A stretch of 5,547 bases of DNA from Clostridia bacterium (GCA_016295665.1 JAEDKS010000151.1:1-5547), one strand, 5' to 3'. Positions 1 to 5,424 are shown, numbered from the stretch's first letter. Notes: generated from the sequence alone by a model not told the origin. Numbers and translations: made by a program.

Positions 1-51
1 CGCGACCTCCACCTTGGCAAGGTGGCGCTCTACCAACTGAGCTACTACCGC
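1..51 (-). tRNA. tRNA-Gly (GCC), 3' part cut by the window edge
   Basis: Read on the minus strand, the gene begins at 51 with the acceptor strand GCGGTAG, followed by TA and a D-arm with the GCTC/GAGC stem. The anticodon arm has the CCACC/GGTGG stem around a TTGCCAA loop. The anticodon GCC lies at 16-18 (ggc on the plus strand), so the tRNA reads glycine codons GGC and GGU. The sequence stops just inside the T-stem, so the acceptor 3' strand and any encoded CCA lie outside the window. It is the last visible gene of the four-tRNA cluster, 8 nt downstream of tRNA-Phe. Confidence 0.95.
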
Positions 52-59
52 ATGGAATG

Positions 60-132
60 TGCCTTGGGGCGGAATCGAACCACCGACACGCAGATTTTCA
101 GTCTGCTGCTCTACCGACTGAGCTACCAAGGC
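60..132 (-). tRNA. tRNA-Phe (GAA)
   Basis: The complete 73-nt cloverleaf can be folded by hand on the minus strand. The acceptor GCCTTGG (132-126) pairs with CCAAGGC (67-61), with discriminator A at 60. The anticodon stem GCAGA/TCTGC surrounds the loop CTGAAAA, and the anticodon GAA is at 97-99. The T-arm carries the usual GGTTCGATTCC core. The bases after the discriminator read CAT rather than CCA, so the 3' CCA must be added by nucleotidyltransferase, unlike the neighbouring Val and Asp genes, which encode it. A 6-nt spacer separates it from tRNA-Asp and an 8-nt spacer from tRNA-Gly. Confidence 0.97.
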
Positions 133-138
133 AGATAT

Positions 139-215
139 TGGCGACCCGGAAGGGGCTCGAACCCTCGACCTCCAACGTGACAGGCTGGCGCTCTAACCAA
201 CTGAGCTACCGGGCC
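139..215 (-). tRNA. tRNA-Asp (GTC), with encoded CCA
   Basis: On the minus strand the acceptor GGCCCGG (215-209) pairs with CCGGGTC (149-143), including one G-U pair. The discriminator is G, the identity base expected for aspartate tRNA, and the 3' CCA is encoded at 141-139. The anticodon stem CCAGC/GTTGG surrounds the loop CTGTCAC, with GTC at 179-181. The D-loop is GTTGGTTA. It lies 9 nt downstream of tRNA-Val in the same cluster. Confidence 0.97.
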
Positions 216-224
216 AAATGACTT

Positions 225-300
225 TGGTGGGAACAACAGGGCTCGAACCTGTGACCCTCTGCTTGTAAGGCAGATGCTCTCCCAGCTGAGCTATGCTCCC
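225..300 (-). tRNA. tRNA-Val (TAC), with encoded CCA; first gene of the tRNA cluster
   Basis: On the minus strand the acceptor GGGAGCA (300-294) pairs with TGTTCCC (235-229, one G-U), followed by discriminator A and an encoded CCA at 227-225. The anticodon stem TCTGC/GCAGA surrounds the loop CTTACAA, with TAC at 265-267. It is the promoter-proximal tRNA: the predicted transcript start is about 55-60 nt upstream, and two small hairpins occupy the leader. The order Val-Asp-Phe-Gly resembles part of the larger tRNA clusters of Firmicutes. Confidence 0.97.
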
Positions 301-309
301 GCGTGCCTC

Positions 310-350
310 AGCCAAGTGAGCTGGCTTACGGTGCTCCTGTCACGCACCGT
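310..350 (-). other. Leader hairpins of the tRNA transcript
   Basis: Between the minus-strand promoter and tRNA-Val the leader contains two consecutive inverted repeats. The first is a perfect 7-bp stem, ACGGTGC/GCACCGT (350-344 with 334-328), with a 9-nt loop. The second is a 5-bp stem, AGCCA/TGGCT (326-322 with 314-310), with a 7-nt loop. About 9 nt then remain before the mature tRNA-Val 5' end. Neither is followed by a U-tract, so they do not look like terminators. They may guide 5'-leader folding for RNase P, but that is inference. Confidence 0.5.
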
Positions 351-363
351 GGCGACGTCTCTT

Positions 364-392
364 ATCTTATCAAATCCTTCCTCCTTTGTCAA
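364..392 (-). promoter_or_regulatory. Sigma-A-type promoter of the tRNA cluster
   Basis: On the minus strand a perfect consensus -35, TTGACA (392-387), is followed after exactly 17 bp by TAAGAT (369-364), a one-mismatch -10. Transcription would start near 357 and enter tRNA-Val after a leader of about 57 nt. The near-consensus strength fits a stable-RNA promoter. Confidence 0.88.
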
Positions 393-494
393 GGGGTTTT
401 GCAAGGTTTTTGAAAATTATTTTGCTGAAATGGTCGAAATTAATTCGTCACAGAAAGGTTGCAGAATTGATAACATTTGGACCGAATTGCTTCT

Positions 495-523
495 TTGACG
501 AACGGGGGCCTTCATGTTATATT
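495..523 (+). promoter_or_regulatory. Sigma-A-type promoter for the PopT-like gene
   Basis: TTGACG (495-500) and TATATT (518-523) are separated by 17 bp. Transcription should start near 530, leaving about 50 nt of leader before the chosen ATG at 582. It also argues against the in-frame ATG at 477, which lies upstream of the promoter. The promoter diverges from the tRNA promoter across about 100 bp of AT-rich sequence. Confidence 0.8.
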
Positions 524-560
524 GTTCCTGCAGGTATCATACACTTGCCTTGAAGAAACG

Positions 561-568
561 AAAAGGAG
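561..568 (+). promoter_or_regulatory. Ribosome binding site that fixes the PopT-like start
   Basis: AAAAGGAG ends 13 nt before ATG 582. The spacing is longer than ideal, but it is the only Shine-Dalgarno-like sequence downstream of the promoter and upstream of the conserved start of the protein. In-frame ATG 588 would be even farther away. Confidence 0.6.
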
Positions 569-581
569 TCTGTCTGACCTG

Positions 582-1457
582 ATGAGCATGATTCTGGATA
601 TTCTCCGCGGCGCCGTGATTGGTCTGGCGAATATCATCCCGGGTGTGTCCGGCGGCACCATGATGGTGTCCATGGGCATCTACGATACGCTGATTTCCTG
701 CATCACCCACCTGTTCCGTCAGTTCCGCAAGTCCGTCATGACCCTGCTGCCCTATGCCATCGGCATGGTCGCGGCGATTGTGCTGGGCGCTTTCGGGCTA
801 AAGGCCGCGTTCAGCAGCTTCCCGCTGCCCACCAACGCGCTGTTCATCGGCCTCATTCTGGGCAGCGTACCCATGATCCTCAAGCAGATGAAGGGCGAGC
901 GCATTGGCGTGCCCGGCGCGGTGCTGTTTGTGGCGCTGTTCGCGCTGGTGGTCGTCCTCAAGGCGATTGAGACGGATCGCTCCGTGGAGATCGTGCTGAG
1001 CGTGGGCGAAGTCGTCAAGCTGTTCTTCCTGGGCTGCATCGCCTCCGCGACCATGGTGATTCCCGGCGTGTCCGGCTCCATGATTCTCAAGACCCTGGGC
1101 TACTACGAGCCCATCGTCACCGGTGCCATCACGGGGCTGACCTCCGCGCTGGCGGGCGGCGAGTGGGGCCTGGTCATGCACAACGTGGGCATTCTGCTGC
1201 CCTTTGGCATCGGCGTGGTGGTGGGCATCTTCGCCATCGCCAAATTCATTGAGGTCATGCTGGCCAAGTGGAAGGGCTGGACCTACTGTGCCATCCTGGG
1301 CATGGTGGCGGCCTCTCCCGTGGTGATCCTGATGGATGGCAGCATCTACGCGGGCGCGGATGCGGTCATCATCGTGGCGAGCGTGGTGGCGCTGGCTGTG
1401 GGCGTGGTGGTTGCGCTCCGCATGAGCGGCGGGGAGCCCGGGAAGAAGGAATCCTGA
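582..1457 (+). CDS. popT: DUF368 / PopT-family polyprenyl-phosphate transporter
   Basis: A 291-residue integral membrane protein of the DUF368 family. Family members (PopT in staphylococci and relatives in Vibrio) have been implicated in flipping undecaprenyl phosphate back across the cytoplasmic membrane, so that the lipid carrier can be reused for peptidoglycan and teichoic-acid synthesis. The sequence shows about eight hydrophobic segments and an internal duplication: each half carries the signature PGVSG, at residues 20-24 (NIIPGVSGG) and 161-165 (VIPGVSGS). The length matches the family. ATG 582 is chosen because the ORF's first ATG (477) precedes the promoter, and residues before 582 look unlike the family. 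No terminator is visible after the stop, so it may be cotranscribed with the PG-binding gene 108 bp downstream. The family call is firm; the exact substrate is inferred from homologues. Confidence 0.88.
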   Translation: MSMILDILRGAVIGLANIIPGVSGGTMMVSMGIYDTLISCITHLFRQFRKSVMTLLPYAIGMVAAIVLGAFGLKAAFSSFPLPTNALFIGLILGSVPMILKQMKGERIGVPGAVLFVALFALVVVLKAIETDRSVEIVLSVGEVVKLFFLGCIASATMVIPGVSGSMILKTLGYYEPIVTGAITGLTSALAGGEWGLVMHNVGILLPFGIGVVVGIFAIAKFIEVMLAKWKGWTYCAILGMVAASPVVILMDGSIYAGADAVIIVASVVALAVGVVVALRMSGGEPGKKES

Positions 1458-1520
1458 GAAATTTTTCCTGAGGATGCAACAAAACCGTGCGCATCTCCGT
1501 CTAATAGGGTGTAGGGTATT

Positions 1521-1546
1521 TTTGCAAAGGAGATTTGCAAAGGATA
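1521..1546 (+). repeat. Tandem 13-bp direct repeat with palindromic cores upstream of the PG-binding gene
   Basis: Two adjacent 13-bp units (1521-1533 and 1534-1546) differ at one position. Both begin TTTGCAAAGGA, and each contains the 8-bp palindrome TTTGCAAA. Each unit also ends in a Shine-Dalgarno-like purine stretch, just before the true ribosome site at 1551-1557. It could be an operator pair, a ribosome standby region or a simple slippage duplication; the sequence alone does not decide. Confidence 0.7.
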
Positions 1547-1565
1547 TAAAAAGGAGGCTACTTCC

Positions 1566-2309
1566 ATGAAAAAGGTTACTGCTCTGGTTCTGACCCTGGT
1601 TCTGCTCTGCTCCGTGTGCTCCTCTGCCATGGCGCTGACCCTGCGTCAGGGCGACAGCGGCAGCGCGGTGGCAACTCTGCAGCAGGCGCTGAACGCCGCC
1701 GGCTACAGCGAGGTCAAGGTGGATGGCAAGTACGGCAAGGACACCAAGGAGGCCGTGGCGCTGTATCAGGCCATGAACGGGCTGAAGGTGGACGGCATCG
1801 CGGGCCGCAAGACCCTGGCGAAGCTGTTGGGCACCAGCAGCCCCGACAACAACCCCGAGCTGGACGGCGTGCTGCGCAAGGGCTCCACGGGCGCTGCGGT
1901 GCGTGAGTTGCAGACCCTGCTGGCGAAGTACAAGTATCCCGTGGGCACCGTGGACGGCACCTTCGGCAGCAAGACCCAGGCGGCGGTGAAGGCCTTCCAG
2001 CAGCTGAACGGCCTGAAGGTGGACGGCGCTGCCGGCCCCGAGACCATGGCGGTGCTGCGCGGGGACAAGGTGGTTTCCTACTCCGTGACCGTGACGGTGA
2101 CCTACAAGAAGCTGCGCCGTGGCAACACCGGCAGCGAGGTGGCGACCCTGCAGGCGAAGCTGAAGGCGCTGGGCTACTACACCGGCAACGTGACCGGCTA
2201 CTACAATCAGGATACCGAGGATGCCGTGGAGTACTTCCAGGCGGCGAACGGCCTGGTCATCGACGGTATTGCGGGCCAGAACACCCAGAGCGCTCTCTAC
2301 AGCAAGTGA
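1566..2309 (+). CDS. Secreted protein with three peptidoglycan-binding (PG_binding_1) repeats
   Basis: A 247-residue exported protein. Residues 1-23 form a signal peptide (MKK start, hydrophobic core, AMA cleavage site before L24). No lipobox fits the cysteines at 15 and 18. The mature part is three PG_binding_1 units at about 26-88, 103-165 and 183-245. Each starts with L-R-x-G-x-x-G and ends near the hallmark V-D-G-x-A-G, followed by a T-x-x-x-L helix. Such units bind peptidoglycan and normally target a hydrolase; here there is no catalytic domain. Linker 2 (166-182) is rich in Val, Thr and Ser. The start is supported by AAGGAGG at 1551-1557, 8 nt upstream. It may be read from the PopT promoter, because no convincing promoter of its own is seen, and it is closed by a strong terminator. 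Its role is probably wall association or as a partner of a hydrolase; the precise function is unknown. Confidence 0.93.
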   Translation: MKKVTALVLTLVLLCSVCSSAMALTLRQGDSGSAVATLQQALNAAGYSEVKVDGKYGKDTKEAVALYQAMNGLKVDGIAGRKTLAKLLGTSSPDNNPELDGVLRKGSTGAAVRELQTLLAKYKYPVGTVDGTFGSKTQAAVKAFQQLNGLKVDGAAGPETMAVLRGDKVVSYSVTVTVTYKKLRRGNTGSEVATLQAKLKALGYYTGNVTGYYNQDTEDAVEYFQAANGLVIDGIAGQNTQSALYSK

Positions 2310-2339
2310 GCGCGTTCGGGAGAGGAACGGTTCGACAGA

Positions 2340-2367
2340 GGGGCGGCTTTCCGGCTGCCCCTTTTTT
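2340..2367 (+). terminator. Rho-independent terminator after the PG-binding gene
   Basis: An 8-bp stem, GGGGCGGC (2340-2347) with GCTGCCCC (2354-2361, one G-U pair), closes a 6-nt loop and runs directly into six T residues (2362-2367). It lies 30 nt after the stop codon and separates the PopT/PG-binding unit from the DUF308-cls unit. Confidence 0.93.
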
Positions 2368-2399
2368 CGCACCGGACATTCCTTTCGCGCCCGGCGCTG

Positions 2400-2428
2400 T
2401 TGCATTTTTCCATGCTGTCTGGTATAAT
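2400..2428 (+). promoter_or_regulatory. Extended -10 sigma-A-type promoter for the DUF308-cls-lipoprotein unit
   Basis: TTGCAT (2400-2405) is separated by 17 bp from a perfect TATAAT (2423-2428), which is preceded by TGG, giving an extended -10. Transcription should start near 2435, giving a leader of about 44 nt before ATG 2479. Confidence 0.9.
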
Positions 2429-2463
2429 ACAGATAGTTGTTCAACTTTGCACAACCAACGCTG

Positions 2464-2470
2464 AAGGAGG
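2464..2470 (+). promoter_or_regulatory. Ribosome binding site that fixes the DUF308 start
   Basis: A full AAGGAGG lies 8 nt before ATG 2479. It selects this start over the in-frame ATG at 2437, which sits only a couple of bases from the predicted transcript start and has no ribosome site. Confidence 0.92.
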
Positions 2471-2478
2471 TATCCGGT

Positions 2479-3018
2479 ATGGGAGACAAGCTGAGAAGAA
2501 ATTCAACCAAGATTCTGCTGGCCGTGGCACAGATCGTTGTGGCGATTCTGCTGCTCATCAATCCGGTGGGCTTTACTGCGGGCATCATCATCGCGGCGGG
2601 CGTCGTGGCAGTGGCGGCGGGCGTCATCAGCATCGTGAAGTATGTCAAGCTGCCCGCGATTCAGGCGGCGTCTGAGCAGCGGCTGGCGCGGGGCATCGTT
2701 CTGATTGCCGTGGGCGTGTTCGCCATCTGCAAGTACGGCTGGTTCATCGGGGTGTTCTCCATCCTGGCGGCGCTCTATGGCCTGGGCATCCTGCTCTCCA
2801 GCATCGCCCGCGTGCAGTGGACGGTGGATATGCTCCGCGTGAACCATCCCCGGTGGTGGCTCATGGCGATTGACGCGGTCATCACCGCGCTGCTGGGCAT
2901 CCTCATCCTCACCAACCCCTTCGCGGCGGTGACCGTGCCGTGGCTGTTCGTGTCCATCGCGCTGTTTGTGGGCGCTGCCATCGACATCGTGTATGTGGTC
3001 ATGGATGTGCGTAATTGA
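2479..3018 (+). CDS. HdeD-like DUF308 six-helix membrane protein
   Basis: A 179-residue protein with a basic N-terminus (KLRR) and six predicted membrane helices, at about 12-28, 33-54, 71-86, 88-108, 128-145 and 153-174. The helices are arranged as three hairpin-like pairs. The repeated pattern of a helix, a short turn with N-P (I-N-P at 27-29, T-N-P at 145-147) and a small-residue-rich second helix is typical of the DUF308 / HdeD family, named after the E. coli acid-resistance membrane protein. The molecular function of the family is not established. It opens the transcription unit, and its stop lies 22 bp before the cardiolipin synthase start, so the two are almost certainly cotranscribed. 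This suggests a role in membrane homeostasis or envelope stress. Family assignment is likely; role is inference. Confidence 0.85.
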   Translation: MGDKLRRNSTKILLAVAQIVVAILLLINPVGFTAGIIIAAGVVAVAAGVISIVKYVKLPAIQAASEQRLARGIVLIAVGVFAICKYGWFIGVFSILAALYGLGILLSSIARVQWTVDMLRVNHPRWWLMAIDAVITALLGILILTNPFAAVTVPWLFVSIALFVGAAIDIVYVVMDVRN

Positions 3019-3040
3019 ACCGTAAGGGAGGTTCCCGGCG

Positions 3041-4582
3041 ATGCCTCAGACCGTGACCAGTGACGTCCGCAACAGCACCGGGCGTCTGGTGGTTGTCGTC
3101 CTTTCCGTGCTGCTGCAGCTGGGCTGGATCGTGCTGATGTTTGTGCGGCTCAGCGAGTATTCGGTGTTCATCAACCTGCTGATGACCTTCGCCTCGGCGG
3201 TGCTGGTGCTGCGCATCTACGGCAAGCATCAGCTGGCGGCCTTCAAGCTGCCCTGGATCATTCTGATTCTGACCCTGCCGCTCCTGGGCGTGTGCCTGTA
3301 TATGCTGTTCGGCACCGGCGTGGCGCTGACGCCCATGCGCAAGCGCTTCGCCCGGCTGGATCCGCAGCTGATGCAGCACCTGCCCCAGGCGGAGGGGGTG
3401 CTGGAAGCGCTGGACGGGCAGAGCGGCCTGCAGGCGAACGAGAGCCGCTACATTCAGCGCTACAGCGGCTACCCCGTGTACCATGATACCACGGTGCGGT
3501 TCTATGCCGAGGCGGTGGACGGCTTTGAGGCGCAGCTGCAGGAGCTGGCGCAGGCCACGTCCTTCATCTTCATGGAGTATCACGCCATCGAGGAGGCGGA
3601 GTCCTTCCGCCGGCTGAAGGAGGTGCTGGCGGATCGCGCCGCCCATGGTGTCGAGGTGCGCGTGCTCTATGACGATATTGGCAGCGTGGGCTTCATTGAC
3701 CCCGGCTTCATCAAGCGCATGGAGGCGGTGGGCGTGCAGTGCCGGGTGTTCAACCCGGTGAAGCCCGTGCTGAACCTTTTCATGAACAACCGCGACCACC
3801 GGAAGATCACCGTCATTGACGGGCGCGTGGGCTTCACCGGCGGCTACAACCTGGCGGACGAGTACTTCAACATCACCCATCCCTACGGCTACTGGAAGGA
3901 TACCGGCATCTGGTTGGAGGGCGGCGCGGTGCGCAGCCTGACGGTGCAGTTCCTGGAGATGTGGAACGTGATGAAGGAGACGGACACCGACTTCCTCCGC
4001 TACCTGCCGGAAGCGGAGGTGCCATCGGGTGTGCGCGGCTATGTGCAGCCCTACGCGGACAGCCCGCTGGACGATGAGCCGGTGGGGGAGAACGTGTACC
4101 TGAACCTTATCAAGACGGCGAAGCGCCGGCTTTGGGTGGCGACGCCGTACCTCATCATCAGCGATGAGATGACCCGCGAGCTCTGCCTGGCGGCGCAGCG
4201 GGGCGTGGATGTGCGGGTCATCACCCCCGGCATTCCCGACAAGAAGCTCATCTATCGCATCACCCGCTCCTACTACGCGGGGCTGGTGCGCCGGGGCGTC
4301 CGCGTGTTTGAGTACACGCCGGGCTTCCTGCACGAGAAGCAGATGCTCGCGGACGAGGATTCGGCGGTGGTGGGCACCATCAACCTGGATTTCCGCAGCC
4401 TGTACCACCATTTCGAGAATGGGGTGCTGATGCACGGCTGTGACTGTCTCCGGGACATCGCGGAGGATTTCGAGCAGACCATGAGCGTGTCCCGGGAGGT
4501 CACGGAGCAGTATGCCACCGGACGGAGCGCCGTGCTGCGCATTTCCCAGTGCATCTGGCGGCTGGTGGCGCCGCTGCTGTAA
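3041..4582 (+). CDS. cls: Cardiolipin synthase (phospholipase D superfamily)
   Basis: A 513-residue membrane enzyme that would condense two phosphatidylglycerol molecules to cardiolipin and glycerol. Two or three N-terminal hydrophobic segments (about 15-36, 42-59 and 69-90) form the PLDc_N-type anchor. They are followed by two PLD catalytic domains. Both HxKxxxxD motifs are intact: H253-K255-D260, followed by G-x-x-x-F-T-G-G-Y-N, and H431-K433-D438, followed by V-G-T-x-N-L-D-F-R-S. Length and order match Gram-positive Cls, so the gene appears functional. ATG 3041 has GGAGG at 3027-3031, 9 nt upstream. It is the middle gene of the unit, with the DUF308 gene 22 bp upstream and a lipoprotein 41 bp downstream. 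A different phosphatidyltransferase substrate, as known for some Cls paralogues, cannot be excluded. Confidence 0.95.
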   Translation: MPQTVTSDVRNSTGRLVVVVLSVLLQLGWIVLMFVRLSEYSVFINLLMTFASAVLVLRIYGKHQLAAFKLPWIILILTLPLLGVCLYMLFGTGVALTPMRKRFARLDPQLMQHLPQAEGVLEALDGQSGLQANESRYIQRYSGYPVYHDTTVRFYAEAVDGFEAQLQELAQATSFIFMEYHAIEEAESFRRLKEVLADRAAHGVEVRVLYDDIGSVGFIDPGFIKRMEAVGVQCRVFNPVKPVLNLFMNNRDHRKITVIDGRVGFTGGYNLADEYFNITHPYGYWKDTGIWLEGGAVRSLTVQFLEMWNVMKETDTDFLRYLPEAEVPSGVRGYVQPYADSPLDDEPVGENVYLNLIKTAKRRLWVATPYLIISDEMTRELCLAAQRGVDVRVITPGIPDKKLIYRITRSYYAGLVRRGVRVFEYTPGFLHEKQMLADEDSAVVGTINLDFRSLYHHFENGVLMHGCDCLRDIAEDFEQTMSVSREVTEQYATGRSAVLRISQCIWRLVAPLL

Positions 4583-4610
4583 GGCGGACAGCCAGCTTCC
4601 AGGGACGAGA

Positions 4611-4616
4611 GGGAGG
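4611..4616 (+). promoter_or_regulatory. Ribosome binding site that fixes the lipoprotein start
   Basis: GGGAGG ends 7 nt before ATG 4624. This favours 4624 over the in-frame ATG at 4549, which lies inside the cls coding region and would put about 25 non-signal residues ahead of the lipoprotein signal peptide. Confidence 0.9.
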
Positions 4617-4623
4617 TTTGACC

Positions 4624-5190
4624 ATGCGAAACAGGGCAATCCTGGCGTTGCTGCTGGCGCTGCTCATGCCCCTGACAGGATGCGCGGCGAAGGAGGATAC
4701 CCTCCGCTTTACCTACCAGCAGGCGGAAAAGGCGGCGGAATGGGAAATGAATCTCGGAAACAGCACCGGCGGCGCGGTCATCACGGCGGAGCTGTGGCAT
4801 AACGGGGAGATGACGCAGAGCGAGCTTCTGGAAATTGACCGCACGGCCCGGAAGCTGACCCTTTCCGGCAGGGTGGAAACGAACAAGGAGGCGGCTGGAC
4901 GCATCAATGTGCATCTTGGCGTGGACGGAGACAACTACGCAGGCATGGCGTGCTTTGACCTGCCGCCGGGGAACCTGGGGTATTCGTTCTCTGGCTATCA
5001 GGACAGGGAGACGCTCAAGGTGAAGGCGGGCGATGCGATGATTCTGGGCGCGTGGTCGTTCGACCTGGGCGACGGTGTCCGCGTTGTGGACTGCCAGAGG
5101 CTGATGGAGTCGCCCGAATACCTGACGACAAGCTCGTGCACGCTGGTCGTCCGGGCGACCTTCACGGAAGGTCAGAGCGGGGCCAGGTAA
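4624..5190 (+). CDS. Putative lipoprotein of unknown function
   Basis: A 188-residue protein. It begins with a basic MRNR, a hydrophobic core and the lipobox L17-T-G-C20, so it should be lipidated at Cys20 and anchored on the outer face of the membrane. I do not recognise the mature domain. It begins with a short helical stretch (about 30-43), then alternating polar and hydrophobic segments suggesting a mostly beta fold, and ends in a Val/Thr-rich strand near 172-181. Three further cysteines (110, 157, 172) could allow one disulfide. A signature-like run, A-W-S-F-D-L-G-D-G-V, lies at 143-152. The ribosome site at 4611-4616 sets the start. It lies 41 bp after cls with no terminator between, so it is probably cotranscribed. 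Codon use appears slightly less GC3-biased than in cls, judged by eye. Confidence 0.85.
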   Translation: MRNRAILALLLALLMPLTGCAAKEDTLRFTYQQAEKAAEWEMNLGNSTGGAVITAELWHNGEMTQSELLEIDRTARKLTLSGRVETNKEAAGRINVHLGVDGDNYAGMACFDLPPGNLGYSFSGYQDRETLKVKAGDAMILGAWSFDLGDGVRVVDCQRLMESPEYLTTSSCTLVVRATFTEGQSGAR

Positions 5191-5207
5191 TCCCGCAGGA
5201 CAAGACG

Positions 5208-5226
5208 GCTGCCTCACCGGGGCAGC
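5208..5226 (+). other. Small inverted repeat after the lipoprotein gene
   Basis: GCTGCC (5208-5213) and GGCAGC (5221-5226) form a perfect 6-bp stem with a 7-nt loop, 17 nt after the lipoprotein stop. No T-tract follows, so it is not a standard intrinsic terminator. It may help stabilise the 3' end of the operon transcript. Confidence 0.4.
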
Positions 5227-5235
5227 GCGGCAGAA

Positions 5236-5286
5236 GGAGCTGGTGTGGCATGCTCTCCGGGCTCGGAGGGTGGTCACACCAGCTTT
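5236..5286 (+). other. Long nested inverted repeat, possible operon-end structure
   Basis: A perfect 10-bp arm pair, AGCTGGTGTG (5238-5247) and CACACCAGCT (5275-5284), is extendable by two G-U pairs. It encloses an inner 5-bp hairpin, CTCCG (5255-5259) with CGGAG (5264-5268). The sequence after it is CTTTCGCTTTCC, which is only partly T-rich, so it would be a weak terminator at best. A further complementary pair, CTTTCC (5289-5294) with GGAAAG (5334-5339), follows directly. The rest of the 5191-5375 spacer shows no gene I can support. Confidence 0.5.
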
Positions 5287-5375
5287 CGCTTTCCCGGGCG
5301 GCGAATGTGGGGCGGCAGCACGGACGGGATACCGGAAAGGACATATTTTCGTGTGCCATTTTAATGAAGAAACCC

Positions 5376-5404
5376 TTTTCTTTTGGCTCGTTTTTTGGTA
5401 TAAT
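5376..5404 (+). promoter_or_regulatory. Extended -10 promoter for the gene at the right edge
   Basis: A perfect TATAAT (5399-5404) is preceded by TGG, giving the extended -10 TGG-TATAAT, the same as in the promoter at 2420-2428. The -35 at 17-bp spacing is weak (TTTTCT, 5376-5381), which the extended -10 can compensate for. The start would be near 5411, leaving a leader of about 70 nt. Confidence 0.75.
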
Positions 5405-5424
5405 GTATCTCGTGAAAGTGTTGC

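Noticed and set aside
274..498. 74-codon plus-strand frame
   Set aside because: It begins inside tRNA-Val and overlaps the tRNA promoter; it has no ribosome site.
1471..1500. GGATGC/GCATCT inverted repeat after the PopT-like gene as a terminator
   Set aside because: The stem is about six pairs with a wide loop and no T-tract follows.
1522..1550. TTGCAA-17 bp-TATAAA promoter before the PG-binding gene
   Set aside because: Spacing is right, but the transcript would start at about 1557, destroying the AAGGAGG ribosome site at 1551-1557. The match comes largely from the tandem repeat, so I did not call it as a promoter.
798..2648. 616-codon open frame on the minus strand across three plus-strand genes
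   Set aside because: It is antisense to the PopT-like, PG-binding and DUF308 genes, has a His/Ala/Gln/Arg-rich composition typical of a shadow of GC3-biased coding, and has no sensible domain. A terminator and promoter of the real genes lie inside it.
2999..4639. 546-codon open frame on the minus strand opposite cls
   Set aside because: It is the mirror of the cardiolipin synthase reading frame, with low-complexity His/Arg/Leu-rich sequence. The plus-strand gene has both catalytic motifs and a ribosome site.
5262..5284. T-box-like AGGGTGG sequence in the spacer
   Set aside because: The conserved T-box core continues ACCGCG, which is absent. There is no specifier domain, no terminator with a T-tract, and no amino-acid-related gene visible directly downstream.
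5367..5396. AAGAAA/TTTCTT hairpin followed by T residues as a terminator
   Set aside because: The stem is only six A-T pairs and overlaps the promoter region, so it is too weak to support a terminator call.
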